Positions 8,127 through 19,842 of a DNA stretch of 63,882 nucleotides are shown here, in pieces (position 1 is the first letter of the stretch; each line of letters starts with the position of its first letter). The position numbers and the translations under genes were made by a program. This DNA is from Sulfurimonas sp. CG01_land_8_20_14_3_00_36_23 (GTDB lineage Bacteria > Campylobacterota > Campylobacteria > Campylobacterales > Sulfurimonadaceae), in the NCBI GenBank assembly GCA_002781365.1, contig PETN01000009.1:1-63882 (forward strand). The letters run 5' to 3'. The notes under the pieces were generated by a model. It ran no database searches. It was given only the letters and a program-made list of their open reading frames with translations, and had not been told where the DNA came from.

Positions 8127-8690
8127 TTATGGAAGAAGTTTGAAATCTACGCGGCGATTTTTTGCCCAGCACTCTTTAGTTTTATCACTACATACTGCAT
8201 TGCTCTCACCATAACTTACCATAGTAATACGGTTTGCATCAACACCTTCTGAAACTAAAGCATTTTTAACAGCATTTGCTCTTTTTAAACCAAGTGCAAA
8301 GTTATACTCATCACTACCCCACTCATCACAATTACCTTCGAGTTTAATCATAAAAGAGTTTGCAGATGTCTTTGCTAAAGTAGCATCATTTGCTATTTTA
8401 GTTTGCATTTGAGAAGTTATATTAAATTTATCAAAATCAAAATAAACTGACAACATCTCTTTTTCTAAATTTGCCATAGTCATTTCATTTGAATCTGCAC
8501 CTGACATACCGTTTTCTGAAGTAACTGATGCATCATCTTTCCCAACTGTTTCAGTGTCTACTGACGCTACTTCTTGAGCTGGTTGAGCTACAACTTCCGT
8601 TGCTGATTCATCAACAATTGGATCTTTAGAACTACATCCACTAAAAACTAAAAGAGCTGTTACAACACTTGTAAGGACTATATTTTTCAT
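8127..8690 (-). CDS. pal: Peptidoglycan-associated lipoprotein
   Basis: The lipobox is VFSGCSS with lipidated Cys19; a Thr/Ser/Glu-rich linker follows, then an OmpA-like peptidoglycan-binding domain (from about residue 80: VYFDFDKFNI, LEGNCDEWGSDEYN, GLKRANAVKNAL, ending WAKNRRVDFKLLP). The protein anchors the outer membrane to peptidoglycan and partners TolB. It follows tolB after a 96-bp gap that holds a TACAAT-like minus-strand hexamer (8726-8721), so pal-ybgF may have an extra promoter. Confidence 0.95.
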   Translation of the reverse strand: MKNIVLTSVVTALLVFSGCSSKDPIVDESATEVVAQPAQEVASVDTETVGKDDASVTSENGMSGADSNEMTMANLEKEMLSVYFDFDKFNITSQMQTKIANDATLAKTSANSFMIKLEGNCDEWGSDEYNFALGLKRANAVKNALVSEGVDANRITMVSYGESNAVCSDKTKECWAKNRRVDFKLLP

Positions 8691-8786
8691 ACGAATTACC
8701 TTCTTATTTAAATTTAAAACATTGTACCAAAAAAGTACTGAGTTAGCATAACAAATAAATAAATTTATATATCATGCGTCTATCGA

Positions 8787-10037
8787 TTACCAATCTAATG
8801 ATTGAATTTTCCCATATTTAAGAGGAAAAAGATAGTTTTTGTTATGATTAAGTCTAATAATTCCTAAAGCACTCTGTTCTTTATAATTTTTTATAAAGAG
8901 TATTGCATCCCCATCTTTTGAGAATCTTGGAAACTCATTTACACCTGTTGCTGTAAGTCTTCTGATAAAGTTAGTTTTAGTAGATATAAGATGCAAGTTA
9001 AATGTATTTTCAGAAAAAGCATTGGAGCTTTCCCTTGCTTTATAAACAATATACTCACCATTAACACTACAAGCTGCATTACTTTTCCCATAGTAAACCA
9101 TTTGTTCAACACTACTAGAACCAATTTTTTTAGAGAATACATTTGGATAACCAAGTCTTCCAGAGATAAACACAATATTCTCATCATCTAAGAATTGTCC
9201 ATTTACATCAATTCCACCATAGGTTGTAACTCTTTTGTACTTCTTCGTATTTACATTGTAAATATAAATATCTGGTTGTCCATTTGGTGCCATAGTTAAT
9301 AATAAGTTGTTAGCATCTACACTAACATCAGAGCATATCATCATACCATCAGAAGAGATAATTGTCTCTGTTACTCCAGTGCTAAGCTTAACGCGCTTTA
9401 AAGTAGGCTTGGTACTATTAAAAGACGTATAGTAAAAAGCATCTTGATTTTTATTAGCCCATTTTGGGAAGACATTAAATCCACCTTTCACAAGCACATG
9501 TTGGTAATTTAATGTGTAATCCGAAAGCACTATTTCGCTTAACTTTGCATCAATTACTCGAGAGAAAATCACTTTATTCTTCATCCAAGCAACAGAGGGA
9601 GCTCCCATAAATTCATTAATATCAAAAGCAATAGCATGTGCAACAAACATGTAAACATTCTTGCTACTAATTTTATAATTTTTAATAAAAACATTTGCAG
9701 AGTTACTAATAAGTTTAGTTTCAATATTTAATGCACCATCATCATCTTCAAACATCTTATATCGCAACACATAATTCATATCTTTATTGTCAGTAATAAC
9801 ATTTGTATCATTGAAATGTGTTTCTCGATAATGTCTGTCCACATTAAAAAGGGAAATTACATTCAAATCAGATACTAGTGTCTTAAAAAACTCTAGCTTA
9901 AATGTATCATCATAGCTAATAGACGAATCTTCAACCGCTAAAGTTGGCAATGATTCTACTTTTTTTATTACTTCTATTGTCGCATCGCTAGCAAAAGCAT
10001 AGCTAAGCAGAAATAACCATATAAAAACTATTTTCAA
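8787..10037 (-). CDS. tolB: Tol-Pal periplasmic beta-propeller TolB
   Basis: The 416-aa protein has a signal peptide (residues 1-16), an N-terminal alpha/beta domain and WD40-like propeller repeats (FPKWANKNQDAFYYTSF, SVDANNLLLTMAPNGQPDIYIY, FISGRLGYPNVFSK, FPRFSKDGDAILFI). TolB couples Pal to the TolQRA motor. It is 2 bp from the tolA-like gene. Confidence 0.92.
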   Translation of the reverse strand: MKIVFIWLFLLSYAFASDATIEVIKKVESLPTLAVEDSSISYDDTFKLEFFKTLVSDLNVISLFNVDRHYRETHFNDTNVITDNKDMNYVLRYKMFEDDDGALNIETKLISNSANVFIKNYKISSKNVYMFVAHAIAFDINEFMGAPSVAWMKNKVIFSRVIDAKLSEIVLSDYTLNYQHVLVKGGFNVFPKWANKNQDAFYYTSFNSTKPTLKRVKLSTGVTETIISSDGMMICSDVSVDANNLLLTMAPNGQPDIYIYNVNTKKYKRVTTYGGIDVNGQFLDDENIVFISGRLGYPNVFSKKIGSSSVEQMVYYGKSNAACSVNGEYIVYKARESSNAFSENTFNLHLISTKTNFIRRLTATGVNEFPRFSKDGDAILFIKNYKEQSALGIIRLNHNKNYLFPLKYGKIQSLDW

Positions 10038-10039
10038 AA

Positions 10040-10738
10040 CTACTCCTCAGATTTTAAAATCACTATATAATTTCCAGATTTGTTATCTGGATTAATTGGA
10101 AAAACAACACTTTTCAACCTATCTTTAATCATACTACACTCTTTATTTAAATCGGCATTAGAAGAGGGAGTTAATATTCTGAAATCTAATACTTTTCCAA
10201 TTGAATTCAATTGAATAACTGCTTTAACACTATATCCCTCTGAGTTTGCAGGAGGGTAAAAATATTTATATACTAGAGCTTGAATTTTAGCTAAATATTC
10301 ATTTACCTCACTCGCTGTTGATACAGGACTATTTTGATCACTTTTTTTCATATTATTTATATTATTAATTTTTTCAGATATTGATTCAACTTCATTAAGC
10401 TCGCTAGTTTTGATTCTTTTATTGAGTTCTTGAATTCTTTTGTTATCTTGTTTATCTTCTTTTATTTTTTTTGTCCAGACCTTGCTAAAGAGATTATCAA
10501 TGTCAACATTTTTTGATTGAGTTGGGATAGTTATATCAGGACTATTAATTGAAGTTGTGTTTTTACTTTTTAAACTTTCTATTGAGAGAGAAACTGTAAT
10601 ATAGTTATCTTTCTTTAATGCATAGGATTTGATATTGTTAGGTGAAAAAAGTATATAAAAAAAAGAAGCTAAGACAAATGTAAACAGTGAGAAGGATATC
10701 AAACCACTGAAGAAAAGATATGATCTTTGATTATCCAT
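10040..10738 (-). CDS. tolA: TolA/TonB-like energy-transducing protein
   Basis: A single N-terminal TM segment (about residues 9-31, FFSGLISFSLFTFVLASFFYILF), a charged periplasmic linker (KIKEDKQDNKRIQELNKRI) and a C-terminal domain with TonB/TolA character (YFYPPANSEGYSVKAVIQLNSIGKVLDFRILTPS). It spans the periplasm and transmits motor energy to TolB/Pal. It overlaps the tolR-like gene by 8 bp; at 232 aa it is compact compared with E. coli TolA. Confidence 0.85.
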   Translation of the reverse strand: MDNQRSYLFFSGLISFSLFTFVLASFFYILFSPNNIKSYALKKDNYITVSLSIESLKSKNTTSINSPDITIPTQSKNVDIDNLFSKVWTKKIKEDKQDNKRIQELNKRIKTSELNEVESISEKINNINNMKKSDQNSPVSTASEVNEYLAKIQALVYKYFYPPANSEGYSVKAVIQLNSIGKVLDFRILTPSSNADLNKECSMIKDRLKSVVFPINPDNKSGNYIVILKSEE

Positions 10739-11123
10739 TTGTAGCTAAAGATACCTCAGAAAATCCAGATAATTTCACAGCAGCAAGAACTGACATTACA
10801 ATTCCATAATCCAAACTTTTATCAGCACTAATCAACACCGTTGCTTTAAAATCTAAATTTCTAGAGTATTTATAAAAATTATCTTCAAAAGAGTTCAAAT
10901 CAAAGTTATCTTTATTCACCATAATTTTTAATTCTTTATCAATTGTAATATGCACAGGAGGAATTTTTGATATTTGCTTACTTATTGAACCCTGAGGAAG
11001 CTTTATATTCTCTTCATAAATAATATTTGGAGCAATCACCATCAAAATTGCCAATAAAACGAGCATAACATCGACTAATGGCGTAATATTTAATTCTGGC
11101 TTATCTTCCCAATCATAAATCAT
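10731..11123 (-). CDS. tolR: TolR/ExbD proton-channel subunit
   Basis: The 130-aa protein has the canonical NITPLVDVMLVLL segment; Asp18 in the single TM helix is the proton-carrying residue. The C-terminus is the small periplasmic ExbD domain (HITIDKELKIMVNKD, VLISADKSLDYG). It pairs with the TolQ-like protein 3 bp upstream. It is a useful internal reference for the ExbD-like protein at 53.4-55.8 kb. Confidence 0.93.
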   Translation of the reverse strand: MIYDWEDKPELNITPLVDVMLVLLAILMVIAPNIIYEENIKLPQGSISKQISKIPPVHITIDKELKIMVNKDNFDLNSFEDNFYKYSRNLDFKATVLISADKSLDYGIVMSVLAAVKLSGFSEVSLATNG

Positions 11124-11126
11124 TTC

Positions 11127-11693
11127 TTACTGCTTACGAGCTAAAATTGCATCACTTTGCATTTTCAAGAAACCAACTACTTCAAAAGATTTTCTTTTTA
11201 ACATTTGATGGTATGTATATGCAAATATTGCAACAAAAATACCCGATGCAGTTGCTATAAGAGCATCAGACACACCGCTAGAAATAATAGACATACTGCC
11301 ACTACTTTGACCAATATGAGTAAAAGTATCTAATATAGAAACAACTGTACCGAAAAGTCCAATGAAAGGAGTAGTAGATGCAAAGACAGAAAGAATTGAG
11401 AGACCTTTTGTAGCCTCTTTTGTGGCAGCGAGCATTCCTAAATCTAAAATTTCTTTAGAAACATTAGAACTACTTTTTATAAAATTATTTAAAAAAGATT
11501 GTTGATTGACGGTTTCAGCTCCTAAGAGCAGAGCTTCCAAAGAACTCTCTTCTTTTAGCAACCACTCATTAAGATAAAATAAACGATAAAAGAATACCCA
11601 GTTTAGAACTATGAAGTATACTGATAAAACTACCAGTACACCCAAAGTGACAGGATGACTTTTAAGATAAAAATCTACTATCTCGTTTATCAT
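11127..11693 (-). CDS. tolQ: TolQ/ExbB proton-channel subunit
   Basis: Three TM helices and the MotA/TolQ/ExbB signature (STTPFIGLFGTVVSILDTF, then ISSGVSDALIATASGIFVAI). The protein forms the inner-membrane motor with TolR that drives TolA. Length 188 aa. It starts 3 bp after the atpC stop, so the tol genes continue the ATP synthase transcription unit. Confidence 0.93.
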   Translation of the reverse strand: MINEIVDFYLKSHPVTLGVLVVLSVYFIVLNWVFFYRLFYLNEWLLKEESSLEALLLGAETVNQQSFLNNFIKSSSNVSKEILDLGMLAATKEATKGLSILSVFASTTPFIGLFGTVVSILDTFTHIGQSSGSMSIISSGVSDALIATASGIFVAIFAYTYHQMLKRKSFEVVGFLKMQSDAILARKQ

Positions 11694-11696
11694 AAA

Positions 11697-12089
11697 CTAT
11701 AATAATCTTTGAGCAGCTGATTCTATTCTTGCAGTAACTGCAACTATTGCAGGGTTTGTATCTGCAATAGAGGAGATAAGTTCTTTAGCATCTTCTAAAG
11801 CAGTAGCAATAGAACTTTCACTATCGCCACGAATAGCAACAGCACCTTCTACTAATACAATTACCTTCTCTTCATCTATATTAACTACACCCCAGTTAAT
11901 AAGAATTGATTCAATAGACTTATCTTTGTTTTCGATATCAATAACACCTGCTTCCAACAAAGTTGATAATGAAGCATGGTTCGCAAGAACACCGAACTCT
12001 CCCTCTTCACCAGGAAGAGTAACACTAATAACGTCATCGTTGTAGATTTCACCATTAGGAGTTAGGATTTCAAGTTTAAACGTATCCAT
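11697..12089 (-). CDS. atpC: F1 ATP synthase epsilon subunit
   Basis: 130 aa, N-terminal beta-sandwich domain (KLEILTPNGEIYNDDVISVTLPG, GEFGVLANHASL) and C-terminal helical hairpin. Epsilon is part of the rotor stalk and can inhibit ATP hydrolysis. It ends the atp cluster, 23 bp downstream of atpD. Confidence 0.96.
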   Translation of the reverse strand: MDTFKLEILTPNGEIYNDDVISVTLPGEEGEFGVLANHASLSTLLEAGVIDIENKDKSIESILINWGVVNIDEEKVIVLVEGAVAIRGDSESSIATALEDAKELISSIADTNPAIVAVTARIESAAQRLL

Positions 12090-12112
12090 TACAGTCCTTT
12101 TTGTTTTACGAA

Positions 12113-14412
<2,300 letters not shown>

Positions 14413-14422
14413 AAAGTATTCC

Positions 14423-15940
14423 TTACGCTGCTATAAAGCTAGCTTTGAATTCTTCAAGTGCTTTTATCAATAATGCTTTAGTATCATCATCTAGTTTAGA
14501 AGTGCTTCTAATATTCTCAAAAATTTGAGGATAAGATGCTTCGATAAATGGATATAACTCAGCTTCAAAACGAACAACATTAGATGCGTCCATATCATCT
14601 AAGAAACCTTCATTACCAGCAAAAATAATAGCTACTTGTTTTTCAACTGAAAGTGGAGAAAATGGTCCTTGTTTTAGAACTTCTACCATTCTTTGTCCAC
14701 GCTCTAGTTGATTACGAGAAACTTCATCAAGATCAGATGCAAATTGAGCAAACGCTTGAAGTTCACGATATTGAGCAAGGTCAAGTCTTAAAGTACCAGC
14801 AACTTGCTTAGTAGCTTTAATTTGAGCAGCACCACCAACACGAGAAACTGAAAGACCAACATTAATAGCTGGACGAACACCAGAGTTAAATAAATCTGTT
14901 TCTAGGAAGATTTGACCATCAGTAATTGAAATAACATTTGTTGGAATATATGCCGCAACATCACCAGCTTGTGTTTCAATAATAGGAAGAGCAGTTAAAG
15001 AACCAGCTCCCTGCTCATCACTCATTTTTGCAGCACGTTCAAGTAAACGAGAGTGTACATAGAACACATCACCTGGATATGCTTCACGACCTGGAGGACG
15101 ACGAAGGATAAGAGACATTTCACGATATGCAACTGCATGTTTTGTTAAATCATCATATACAATGAGACCATGTCTAGCATTATCACGGAAGTATTCACCC
15201 ATAGTAACACCAGTATATGGAGCTAAAAATTGAAGTGCAGCAGCTTCAGCAGCTGTCGAAGATACAATAATTGTATATTCCATTGCACCATGTTCTTCTA
15301 AACGACGAATAATCTGAGCTACTGTTGACTCTTTTTGACCTACTGCAACGTAAATACAAACAACACCATTACCCTTTTGATTGATAATCGCATCAATTGC
15401 AACAGTTGTTTTTCCAGTTTGTCTGTCACCAATAATAAGTTCTCTTTGACCTCTACCGATTGGAACAAGAGCATCAATAGCTTTAATCCCAGTAGCTAAT
15501 GGTTCATGAACTGATTTTCTGTTCATAATTCCAGGCGCTTTTTCTTCAACGAAACGAGTTTCAGTTGTTTCAATCGGGCCTTTTCCATCAATTGGTTCAC
15601 CAAGAGCATTTACAACACGACCTAAAAGTGCATCACCAACTGGAACACGAAGAAGTTTTCCTAGTCTTTTTACTGACATACCTTCACGAAGTTCCGCACC
15701 AGCACCAAGGATAACAACACCTACATTGCTCTCTTCAAGGTTCATAACTAAACCTCTAGTCCCTTCGTCAAATTCAACCATCTCTCCTGCCATAACATTG
15801 TTAAGTCCGTAAACTCTTGCAACGCCATCAGCATAAGAAACAATTTTACCTGTTTCATTGATATCAACACTTAATTCAAAGTTATCGATACGTTCTTTAA
15901 TTATTGAGCTGATTTCATCAGCTTGAATTTTTGCTACCAC
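14423..15940 (-). CDS. atpA: F1 ATP synthase alpha subunit
   Basis: 505 aa with Walker [31 protein letters not shown] and the signature [17 protein letters not shown]. It is the non-catalytic nucleotide-binding subunit alternating with beta. The N-terminal helix binds delta. Confidence 0.98.
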   Translation of the reverse strand: MVAKIQADEISSIIKERIDNFELSVDINETGKIVSYADGVARVYGLNNVMAGEMVEFDEGTRGLVMNLEESNVGVVILGAGAELREGMSVKRLGKLLRVPVGDALLGRVVNALGEPIDGKGPIETTETRFVEEKAPGIMNRKSVHEPLATGIKAIDALVPIGRGQRELIIGDRQTGKTTVAIDAIINQKGNGVVCIYVAVGQKESTVAQIIRRLEEHGAMEYTIIVSSTAAEAAALQFLAPYTGVTMGEYFRDNARHGLIVYDDLTKHAVAYREMSLILRRPPGREAYPGDVFYVHSRLLERAAKMSDEQGAGSLTALPIIETQAGDVAAYIPTNVISITDGQIFLETDLFNSGVRPAINVGLSVSRVGGAAQIKATKQVAGTLRLDLAQYRELQAFAQFASDLDEVSRNQLERGQRMVEVLKQGPFSPLSVEKQVAIIFAGNEGFLDDMDASNVVRFEAELYPFIEASYPQIFENIRSTSKLDDDTKALLIKALEEFKASFIAA

Positions 15941-15963
15941 TATTGTTCTCCTCTCTTTGAAAG

Positions 15964-16497
15964 TTAAATTGCTTTTACTATGTGTTCTATAATTTGACTG
16001 TTAATTCTTGCTTTGGAAAAATTAATGTCTATACCAAGATCCTCTACATCCACTTTAATACCGTTAAAATTATTTTTAACGAATGCAAGGGATATAGTAG
16101 AGTCAAGTTTTTTACTTAATCCACTACTCAACTCAGATATTAATTTATCATCAATATCACTATCACTATATATAATACCAGTAAAGTTTTTTGTAGATCT
16201 AGCAACATCTTTTCTTAACTCTTGCGCAATTGCAGGAATAATATTGATGCGTTTATTTTCTACGAGAAGCTTAATGAAGTTGCTTAACTTTATAGAATCA
16301 GCTGATTTTACAGCATCCAATAAAATTTTCGACATTTCATGCATACTTATATTTGGATTATCAATTATTTGAACAAATTTTTTGTTATTAAAAGATTCAG
16401 CTAAAGTAGAAAAAATGAGCATCATATTTTTCAATGATTCCACATCAGAGCCTTGTTTAAGAGCTTTGATATATCTTTTTGCAATTAATTCTTCCAT
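15964..16497 (-). CDS. atpH: ATP synthase delta subunit
   Basis: 177 aa, N-terminal helical bundle ([18 protein letters not shown]) and C-terminal domain ([20 protein letters not shown]), the OSCP/delta form that joins F1 to the peripheral stalk. It ends 2 bp before atpF begins. Confidence 0.93.
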   Translation of the reverse strand: MEELIAKRYIKALKQGSDVESLKNMMLIFSTLAESFNNKKFVQIIDNPNISMHEMSKILLDAVKSADSIKLSNFIKLLVENKRINIIPAIAQELRKDVARSTKNFTGIIYSDSDIDDKLISELSSGLSKKLDSTISLAFVKNNFNGIKVDVEDLGIDINFSKARINSQIIEHIVKAI

Positions 16498-16498
16498 A

Positions 16499-17011
16499 CT
16501 ATGCTACCTTCTTTAAAATAACATTTGCCATAGCTTCTTTATCAAAACTATCACTACTTTGAACTAGAACATCATTAAGAATCTCTTCAACAATGCCACG
16601 AACCATTTTTCTTTGCTCAAACTCTCTCAATGAAATACTTTGTTTACTCAAAGTCTCTAACTCTGCATCACACTGAGCCATAATGTTATCATTAATGATT
16701 TTATTCTCTTTTTTAGAAGCAACTCTCAACTCTGCTTTAAACTTTTCAGCATCTGATATCTTATCTAATGCCTCTTTTTTCTTAGCAATTGTCTCTTTTA
16801 ACTTCTCTTGAACTTTTTGTAATTCATCAGAAATAGATTTACTTCTAGATGAGAAATAACTTTTTACAGGTTCAGCAATCAAGTACCAAACAAGACCAGC
16901 AAACAGTAAAAAGTTAACAGTTCTTTGAACAATATCAGTAGTTGATTGTTCACCATTAGACGCCAATGCATAAGTTGATATCATCAGCACAATTATTAAA
17001 ATTTTACTCAC
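16499..17011 (-). CDS. atpF: ATP synthase b subunit
   Basis: 170 aa. A hydrophobic N-terminal stretch (MSKILIIVLMISTYALAS) resembles a signal peptide, followed by the membrane anchor (VNFLLFAGLVWYLIAEPVKSYF) and a long charged helix forming the peripheral stalk. The presence of a second b-type gene just upstream indicates a b/b' heterodimer. Confidence 0.92.
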   Translation of the reverse strand: MSKILIIVLMISTYALASNGEQSTTDIVQRTVNFLLFAGLVWYLIAEPVKSYFSSRSKSISDELQKVQEKLKETIAKKKEALDKISDAEKFKAELRVASKKENKIINDNIMAQCDAELETLSKQSISLREFEQRKMVRGIVEEILNDVLVQSSDSFDKEAMANVILKKVA

Positions 17012-17020
17012 ATAATATCC

Positions 17021-17443
17021 TTATATTTGACTAAACTTAGCTTCAACAGCTGTTTTGAACAGTGGAATATGAGTCATCAAGTCCCCTTTGAGCTGTTCTT
17101 TAGACTCTGCTAGAGATTTTTCAAACTCTAGATATTCATTAGCTAATTCAGCACGTCTTGCCTCTAACTTACTTTCTGCCAACTCTCTAGCATCAGCAAT
17201 AACTTTTTCCCTTAGGGCCGCAGCTTCCAATTTAGCGTCCATAACAATTGTCTGTGCTTTTAAATGTAAACTTTGAATCTCATCATCATTTGATGCTACT
17301 TTATGCAGCTCTTTTTTGATGTGTTCATCACGATTATTCATATATGCAAACAATGGATTATATAGCCAACTGTTCAGTACGGCGATTAGTGAAAGAAATA
17401 CAACAAATGTAACCAAAAGTAGTATCGGGTTTATATCTAACAT
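17021..17443 (-). CDS. atpF': ATP synthase b' subunit
   Basis: 140 aa. The N-terminal TM (INPILLLVTFVVFLSLIAVLNSWLYNPL) is followed by a continuous charged coiled coil (LHLKAQTIVMDAKLEAAALREK). It is the second peripheral-stalk subunit and the first gene of the cluster, with a strong AGGAGG Shine-Dalgarno 4 bp before the ATG. The F0 a and c genes are not in this window, so the cluster is split, as is usual in Campylobacterota. Confidence 0.92.
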   Translation of the reverse strand: MLDINPILLLVTFVVFLSLIAVLNSWLYNPLFAYMNNRDEHIKKELHKVASNDDEIQSLHLKAQTIVMDAKLEAAALREKVIADARELAESKLEARRAELANEYLEFEKSLAESKEQLKGDLMTHIPLFKTAVEAKFSQI

Positions 17444-17447
17444 AGCG

Positions 17448-17471
17448 CCTCCTAAAAGTTGCGTGATTATA
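17448..17471 (-). promoter_or_regulatory. Promoter and ribosome binding site of the atp-tol cluster
   Basis: On the minus strand a perfect TATAAT lies at 17471-17466 and AGGAGG at 17453-17448. No good -35 hexamer sits at 17 bp. The 121-bp gap from parB makes this a likely main start for atpF' onward. Confidence 0.5.
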
Positions 17472-17564
17472 CTATGTCAAAATTGAAAGGATAGTTAAAG
17501 TAGCAAAAAAATTAAAGAATTTTCTAATTTAGTGAAAAATAGCTTGTATTTTGTCTATTTATTT

Positions 17565-18410
17565 TTATTTAATTGGGAAAAAGTGAAGTAGTTCTTCTAT
17601 TTGCATTTCATTTGCAAATTCAATTGTCAATCTATTTTTTGAAGTTTTAGCATCAAACCCTAAATTATTTAATCTCGCTTGAAGAGTTGAAAAATCATAC
17701 TCAGCGAATGCAGTTTTTGGTTGAGCACTCTCTTTTACTTCTTTAATGTTCTTTATCATGGACTCTACATCTCGGACACTTAGCTTTTGTCCTACTATAG
17801 AGTTAACCATAAGTTGTTGCTGTTTCTCATCCAAGCCGATTAAAACTTTAGCATGCCCAGCAGTTATTTTTTTATCTATTAAAGATTTCTGGGTTTTTTG
17901 TGATAATTGAAGTAATCTGATTGTATTTGTAATATGCGTTCTACTTTTGTGAATCATATGAGAGAGTTCATCATGCGTTAAACTATGTAGTTTTAAAAGT
18001 TCATTGTATGCATCTGCAAGTTCCACAGAGTTTAACTCTTCTCTTTGAATATTTTCTATAAGAGCAAACTGTCGCATCTTTTGTTCATTAGTATGGATGA
18101 CGATAACGCGAATTGTTTTTAATTTTGCTAACTTCGAAGCACGGAATCTTCTCTCCCCAGCAATTAAAATATATCCATCAATATCTTCTGTTACAACGAT
18201 TGGCTGTAAAAGACCATCTTTTTTTATGGACTCAGACAACTCTGCTAAAGACTCTTCGTCAAAAGATTTTCTTGGCTGAAAAGGGTTAGGGCGTATATCT
18301 TTAAGTGAAACTTCTAATATAGAATCTTGTTTTGAACTCTCATTGATATAAGCTTCATCTATTTCACCAAAAAGGGCATCTAAGCCTCTACCTAATGCAC
18401 GATTTTTCAT
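17565..18410 (-). CDS. parB: Chromosome partitioning protein ParB (Spo0J)
   Basis: 281 aa. The N-terminal ParB/Srx domain holds IRPNPFQPRKSFDEE and the CTP-binding motif AGERRFRASKLA; the central HTH (LSHMIHKSRTHITNTIRLLQLS, KITAGHAKVLIGL) reads parS; a short C-terminal dimer domain follows. It overlaps parA at a single base. Near-origin location is common for parAB, but no clear parS was found nearby. Confidence 0.95.
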   Translation of the reverse strand: MKNRALGRGLDALFGEIDEAYINESSKQDSILEVSLKDIRPNPFQPRKSFDEESLAELSESIKKDGLLQPIVVTEDIDGYILIAGERRFRASKLAKLKTIRVIVIHTNEQKMRQFALIENIQREELNSVELADAYNELLKLHSLTHDELSHMIHKSRTHITNTIRLLQLSQKTQKSLIDKKITAGHAKVLIGLDEKQQQLMVNSIVGQKLSVRDVESMIKNIKEVKESAQPKTAFAEYDFSTLQARLNNLGFDAKTSKNRLTIEFANEMQIEELLHFFPIK

Positions 18411-19192
18411 TATCTCATAATCGCCTGTGCTAAATCTTGGTAAGCAATAGAACCACTTGATTTTACATCATATAAAATCGCAGGTTTCCCAAAAGATGGT
18501 GACTCTGCGAGTTTAACATTTCTTGGTACAACAATGTACTCATCTTTCATATCCTTAAAGAGTTTACCATTAAAGTGTTGCTTTAAATCTGCAAAAACTT
18601 GCTTAGAGAGATTATTTTGAGAGCTAAACATTGTTGGTAAGAATCCTTTAATGCTCAACTTTGGATTGATAGATTTTCTCACAAGTTTTACTGTATTTAA
18701 AAGTTGTGCCAAACCTTCAAGCGCAAAGAATTCACATTGAATAGGAATAATCACAGAATTAGATGCGGAGAGTGCATTGATAGTCATCGGTCCAAGCGCT
18801 GGAGGTGAGTCTATTATAATGTAGTCATAGTCTTTTCTTACATTTTCCAAAGCTCGTTTTAAAACAAGTTCACGCCCTTTAGTATTGTTCGCATCATAAT
18901 ACTCTTTTTCAATTCCAACAAGTCCAATATTAGATGGAGCCAAATGAAGCGTTGGCAAATCAGATTTTAAGATAATATCTTTAATGTTTTTTGTACCTAT
19001 TAGTACATGATAAAGGTTAAACTCATAATCATTTCTGTGAAAACCTAAAGATGTAGTAGCGTTTGCCTGTGGATCTGAGTCAATTAGGAGAACTTTTTTT
19101 TCTGCAACGGCTAGAGATGCTGCAAGGTTTACGGCAGTGGTTGTTTTACCGACTCCACCTTTCTGATTTGCTATTACTATTACTTCGCTCAT
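18410..19192 (-). CDS. parA: Chromosome partitioning ATPase ParA (Soj)
   Basis: 260 aa with the deviant Walker A KGGVGKTTTAVNLAA at residues 11-25, the DSDPQANAT switch and DYIIIDSPPALGPMT Walker B. It forms DNA-bound ATP dimers that move ParB-parS complexes. Its ATG overlaps the birA stop by 4 bp. Confidence 0.96.
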   Translation of the reverse strand: MSEVIVIANQKGGVGKTTTAVNLAASLAVAEKKVLLIDSDPQANATTSLGFHRNDYEFNLYHVLIGTKNIKDIILKSDLPTLHLAPSNIGLVGIEKEYYDANNTKGRELVLKRALENVRKDYDYIIIDSPPALGPMTINALSASNSVIIPIQCEFFALEGLAQLLNTVKLVRKSINPKLSIKGFLPTMFSSQNNLSKQVFADLKQHFNGKLFKDMKDEYIVVPRNVKLAESPSFGKPAILYDVKSSGSIAYQDLAQAIMR

Positions 19193-19842
19193 CTTAAACT
19201 AAATATCCTCTTGCCGTTGATTGTAACCGAGCCGTCACTTTCTAGCGAGGCACCTTCTAATGAAATTCTTAAATTATTTGTATGTGTAAAAAAGTTTTGA
19301 TTCTTGTAAAATTCTAACTTATATTTACTAAAAACTTGCTTCCATAAAATCTTTTTTTCAATATTTAGAAAATACTTTTTTAATAGTTCTTCTCTTGAAA
19401 TGCTAATGTCCAATGTAGAAAAGCCCTCAGGAGCAATAGCTAAATTTAATCCAACTCCACAAATTACAACATCTTTTACAATGTTTGTTATCATACCACC
19501 TATCTTAAATTTATCTAGATAAAAATCATTTGGCCACTTTAACCATACTTCTGAATTGAGCTCACGTAGAGTCTCTTTTAGAAGATATGCAAAATAGATT
19601 GAAGAGGATTCTATTTTTAAATCACTCGGTAAATCTTTAAGTGCAATGGCAAAAGATAAAAACAGATTTCCATCCAAACCCTGCCAAGCGTTGCCTCTAC
19701 TCCCAATCCCATCGGTTTGAATATTTGAAACTACGGCATGTGGAAGTTGAATATTTGACGTTCTTACAAGCTCTTTTAAATAGTTTTGAGTTGAATCAAC
19801 ACTCTCAAGATAGAATAGCGTCAAGAGTGAGCCTTTTACCAT
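19189..19842 (-). CDS. birA: Biotin-protein ligase (BirA catalytic domain only)
   Basis: It biotinylates acetyl-CoA carboxylase carrier protein. Motifs: YLESVDSTQNYLKEL, GIGSRGNAWQGLDGNLFLS (biotinyl-AMP loop) and WLKWPNDFYLDKFKIGGM. There is no N-terminal repressor HTH, so it is monofunctional (217 aa). A longer frame to 19938 overlaps fmt by 134 bp and encodes unrelated residues; ATG 19842 leaves a 38-bp overlap and fits the family's N-terminus. Confidence 0.88.
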   Translation of the reverse strand: MVKGSLLTLFYLESVDSTQNYLKELVRTSNIQLPHAVVSNIQTDGIGSRGNAWQGLDGNLFLSFAIALKDLPSDLKIESSSIYFAYLLKETLRELNSEVWLKWPNDFYLDKFKIGGMITNIVKDVVICGVGLNLAIAPEGFSTLDISISREELLKKYFLNIEKKILWKQVFSKYKLEFYKNQNFFTHTNNLRISLEGASLESDGSVTINGKRIFSLR